NCBI GenBank assembly: GCA_019119935.1
Contig: DWWA01000037.1
Span: 1 to 64,000, forward strand
DNA from: Candidatus Ruthenibacterium merdavium
GTDB taxonomy: Bacteria; Bacillota; Clostridia; Oscillospirales; Ruminococcaceae
Direction: 5' to 3'
Length of the DNA stretch: 64,000 bases
Shown here piece after piece: positions 61,616 through 64,000 of this stretch. The notes under the pieces are model-generated. The model searched no databases. It was not told where the DNA came from and saw only the letters and a list, made by a program, of their open reading frames with translations. Within the stretch, counting starts at the first letter, position 1, and each line of letters opens with the position of its first letter. The position numbers and the translations under genes are program-made.

Positions 61616-62773
61616 TTGAAACAAGAAATTACGTTCAAAAAGCTCTGCCTTTTGGTTCTCGGCGGCATTGGCTTTTTCTGGATTTTACAAAATTACCTGC
61701 TCGTTTTGTCGATCGGAGGCTGGGTCTTTGGGCTTTTACAGCCGCTTTTCATCGGCTTTTGCATCGCGTTTGTACTCAATGTCCCGATGCGCTTTTTAGA
61801 AGGGCATTTGTTCACGCGCACGAAAAAACCAATCTTGCAGGCTTTGCGCCGCCCTCTTTGCATTTTAATTTCGATTGTGTTTATTGTAACGGTTCTGTCG
61901 GTTATTTTCTTGCTTGTCATCCCGGAGCTTTTAAATGCCTTCGGAGTTTTGGCAAAGTCGATTCCGCTGTTTTTGGATGCCGTTTTGAAAGGGCTGCAAA
62001 ACTGGTCGGCAGAAAACGCCGATGCCATTCCCTCGCTTCAGCAATGGCTGGCCAATTTGAAAATTGACTGGGCAGGCATTGGCCGTTCGCTCATCACATT
62101 TGCCACAACCGGCGCAGGAAACCTCTTGGGCAGCACCGTTCAAGTAGCTACCAGCATTGCCGGCAGCCTTACCAACTTGATGTTCTCCTTTTTCCTTGCG
62201 CTTTATATGCTTTTGGGAAAAGAAAAACTCATTCGTCAGATACGCGCCGTTTTGCGTGCCGTTTTCCCGCTCGCGGCAGTTCGGCGAATCGAAGCCGTTC
62301 TTTCCCTGTCGGCTCGAATTTTTGCCAGCTTTATTACAGGCCAGTGCACCGAAGCTTGTATTCTCGGCACGCTGTGCTGGCTGGGAATGACGCTGCTGCG
62401 GCTGCCCTATGCGCCCATGATTGGCGCGCTCATCGGCTTTACCGCCTTGATTCCCATTGTCGGCGCATTTATGGGAACCATTGTCGGCGCGTTTATGATC
62501 GCAATGGTCAACCCCATGTCTGCCGTGTGGTTTGTCGTTTTCCTGTTAACGCTTCAGCAGTTTGAAGGCAACCTCATCTACCCGCGCGTTGTCGGCTCTT
62601 CCGTAGGGCTTCCGGGCATTTGGGTACTCAGTGCCGTCACCATCGGCGGAGCGATTTCCGGTATCGTGGGCATGCTTTTTTCCGTTCCCGTCGCCAGCAT
62701 TTTGTATGCGCTCGTGCGCACCGGCACCAAGCGCCGTTTGAAGGAAAAACAAATTTCCTACGATTCCATTTGA
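61616..62773 (+). CDS. AI-2E family transporter (UPF0118)
   Basis: A 385-residue polytopic protein with about eight helices and the family's LPGIWVLSAVTIGGAISGIV and QFEGNLIYPRVVG motifs in the C-terminal half. Members export quorum signal or act as Na+/H+ antiporters; which applies is unknown. The TTG start at 61616 follows GAGGTGA. An upstream TGC-TATGAT (about 61485) may be the -10; the 61343-61615 gap holds nothing else. Confidence 0.85.
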   Translation: MKQEITFKKLCLLVLGGIGFFWILQNYLLVLSIGGWVFGLLQPLFIGFCIAFVLNVPMRFLEGHLFTRTKKPILQALRRPLCILISIVFIVTVLSVIFLLVIPELLNAFGVLAKSIPLFLDAVLKGLQNWSAENADAIPSLQQWLANLKIDWAGIGRSLITFATTGAGNLLGSTVQVATSIAGSLTNLMFSFFLALYMLLGKEKLIRQIRAVLRAVFPLAAVRRIEAVLSLSARIFASFITGQCTEACILGTLCWLGMTLLRLPYAPMIGALIGFTALIPIVGAFMGTIVGAFMIAMVNPMSAVWFVVFLLTLQQFEGNLIYPRVVGSSVGLPGIWVLSAVTIGGAISGIVGMLFSVPVASILYALVRTGTKRRLKEKQISYDSI

Positions 62774-62797
62774 CCACCCTAAGCAGAAGGAGTTCCC

Positions 62798-63517
62798 ATG
62801 AGCTTATTATCCGATGCGCGCAGCATGCGCGAAAAAGACCCCGCCGCCCGCTCTCTTGCCGAGGTTTTGCTTTTGTATCCGGGCTTTCACGCGCTTGTGT
62901 TTTACCGTGCAGCCAATTTCTTTTACCGCAAACGACGCTTTTTTGCCGCGCGTCTGATCAGTCAGTGGGGACGCAGCTTCACGGGAATTGAAATTCATCC
63001 CGGTGCAGCAATCGGAAGCGGCCTTTTCATTGACCACGGCTCCGGCGTTGTCATTGGAGAAACGGCGGAAATCGGCAATAACGTCACTTTATATCACGGT
63101 GTCACACTGGGCGGAACAGGAAAAGATCACGGGAAGCGTCATCCTACCGTCGGTGATAATGTGCTCATCGGCGCAGGATGTAAGGTGCTTGGCCCTGTTT
63201 TGATCGGGGAAAACAGCCGCATCGGCGCAAACAGCGTTGTCTTGATTGATATTCCCCCCAACTCCACCGCCATCGGTATTCCGGCGCGCGTGGTTCGCCG
63301 AAACGGCAAGCGCATTGAACACGAAAGCGACCTTTTGGAGCAGCGCGATTATCCCGATGTGGTTCGCAGCGATATCGAAACCCTGCAATCACACGTCGAG
63401 CGTTTAGAGCACGCGCCGCCTTGCCGTGCATTTTCCGGCGGCGCGTGCCATTGCCCGCACCATCCGTGCGAGGAAGCGGAGCAAACAAAAGAGGACGGGC
63501 TTTCCGAAAAATCATAA
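62798..63517 (+). CDS. cysE: Serine O-acetyltransferase with Cys/His-rich tail
   Basis: 239 residues. The N-terminal helices and left-handed beta-helix hexapeptide repeats ([44 protein letters not shown]) are those of EpsC/CysE, which acetylates serine for cysteine synthesis. The tail (about 205-225) is unusual, with Cys, CHC and HHPC groups that may bind metal. Starts 25 bp after the transporter with GAAGGAG and is probably co-transcribed. Confidence 0.9.
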   Translation: MSLLSDARSMREKDPAARSLAEVLLLYPGFHALVFYRAANFFYRKRRFFAARLISQWGRSFTGIEIHPGAAIGSGLFIDHGSGVVIGETAEIGNNVTLYHGVTLGGTGKDHGKRHPTVGDNVLIGAGCKVLGPVLIGENSRIGANSVVLIDIPPNSTAIGIPARVVRRNGKRIEHESDLLEQRDYPDVVRSDIETLQSHVERLEHAPPCRAFSGGACHCPHHPCEEAEQTKEDGLSEKS

Positions 63518-63571
63518 AAATCCGTACCGCAAAAACCATATTTTTACGCGTTCAAAAAATCCCTTGTTCAT

Positions 63572-63612
63572 TCAGCGCCTGCGCAAGCTTTATTCACCTG
63601 CGCAGGCGCTGA
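63572..63612. terminator. Hairpin after cysE
   Basis: TCAGCGCCTGCGCA (63572-63585) pairs perfectly with 63599-63612; no T-run on the plus strand, so termination efficiency is uncertain. Confidence 0.55.
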
Positions 63613-63707
63613 AAAAATCTTCCTGCAATTTCCTGTGTGCTGCATAATTTTTGCCAAGCAGTCAACAATAAGAAAAAGCACCGATAGAGAATCAGGGAGG
63701 TTATTCA

Positions 63708-64000
63708 ATGAAAGCAACGGGAATCGTGCGCCGAATTGACGATTTGGGGCGTGTTGTCATCCCCAAAGAAATTCGGCGTACACAGTGTATTCGTGTGGGC
63801 GACCCTCTGGAAATTTTTGTTACCGCCAAAGGAGAGGTTGTATTCAAAAAATACAGCGCCATGGGCGAAAGCACAGAAAATGCGAAACTAATGTGTGAAG
63901 TGCTCTACAAGGCGCTGGGACGTGCCGTTGTTGTTACCGACTGCGACCACGTCATTGCGCAGTCCGGCGCAAAAGATTTGGCCGATGTTCGCATCAGCCC
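63708..64000 (+). CDS. spoVT: Stage V sporulation protein T (5' part)
   Basis: The first 97 residues of an AbrB/SpoVT regulator: the swapped-hairpin DNA-binding domain TGIVRRIDDLGRVVIPKEIR is almost identical to SpoVT, followed by the start of the GAF-like domain (NAKLMCEVLYKALGRAVVV). It controls late forespore genes. AGGGAGG precedes ATG 63708; the gene runs off the window. Confidence 0.9.
   Translation, partial: MKATGIVRRIDDLGRVVIPKEIRRTQCIRVGDPLEIFVTAKGEVVFKKYSAMGESTENAKLMCEVLYKALGRAVVVTDCDHVIAQSGAKDLADVRIS

Overview
The window looks like chromosome from a low-GC-lineage Gram-positive anaerobe of class Clostridia. An Oscillospiraceae/Ruminococcaceae-like gut commensal fits best. The indications are a SpoVT start at the right edge (spore former), a group-B-type [FeFe]-hydrogenase under a PerR box, rubrerythrin, Rnf-like genes, strong AAAGGAGG ribosome sites with frequent TTG/GTG starts, Ser/Ala-rich lipoproteins, and a secreted mucin-type M60 peptidase with cohesin and dockerin modules. 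No rRNA or tRNA gene and no CRISPR array was seen. All family calls come from reading the protein sequences; no database search was possible.

Left part (1-14 kb): a repeat-bearing leader and promoter drive a CydDC-type thiol exporter operon with a YgbA-family gene and a DUF454 protein. Next come a lipid/polysaccharide flippase, a degenerate HPr-like protein, a CorA-type transporter, and an ABC uptake pair in which permease and ATPase are fused. That pair diverges from a Crp/Fnr regulator, with a palindrome placed like a class II activator site. The regulator is translationally coupled to a TetM-like ribosomal GTPase that carries a C-terminal YacP/Rae1-type NYN nuclease domain.

Prophage-like island (14.0-29.6 kb): an almost gap-free minus-strand cassette holds small and large terminase, portal, scaffold-like protein, major capsid, connector, short-tail stabilisation protein, four to five collagen-like or fibre proteins, an XkdX-like peptide, amidase, holin and a Gln-rich coiled-coil protein. 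It starts next to a Cro-like gene and a divergent S24/LexA-type repressor, with several ATCCCA-N4-TGGGAT operators. No integrase, replication gene, tape-measure gene or att repeat was found.

Middle (29.6-44.6 kb): a DUF1576 membrane protein, a Cys-rich peptide, an RlmI-like methyltransferase, a CYTH protein with a Cys-rich tail, and a polar amino-acid ABC transporter operon. Then comes the most striking host system. A 1815-residue secreted M60-like metallopeptidase with an internal dockerin-like module sits behind a terminator-containing leader, and it is followed by a membrane-anchored protein with a cohesin-like domain and a FIVAR domain. This looks like a two-gene, surface-attached mucin-degrading complex. 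A DUF2975/XRE pair with its own palindromic operator follows.

Right part (44.6-64 kb): rhodanese, nucleoid-associated protein, HtrA protease, a GNAT-MnmM-like fusion, another acetyltransferase, and an operon rpe-rnfD-rnfE-rnfA. The Rnf subunits lack the usual cysteine and flavin motifs, and rnfB, rnfC and rnfG are absent. A two-component system, a candidate small RNA and a PerR operon follow; in the operon an [FeFe]-hydrogenase is fused in frame to a rubredoxin-rubrerythrin that keeps its own internal ribosome site. The window closes with YchF, MTA/SAH nucleosidase, an HD protein, an AI-2E family transporter, serine acetyltransferase and a truncated spoVT.
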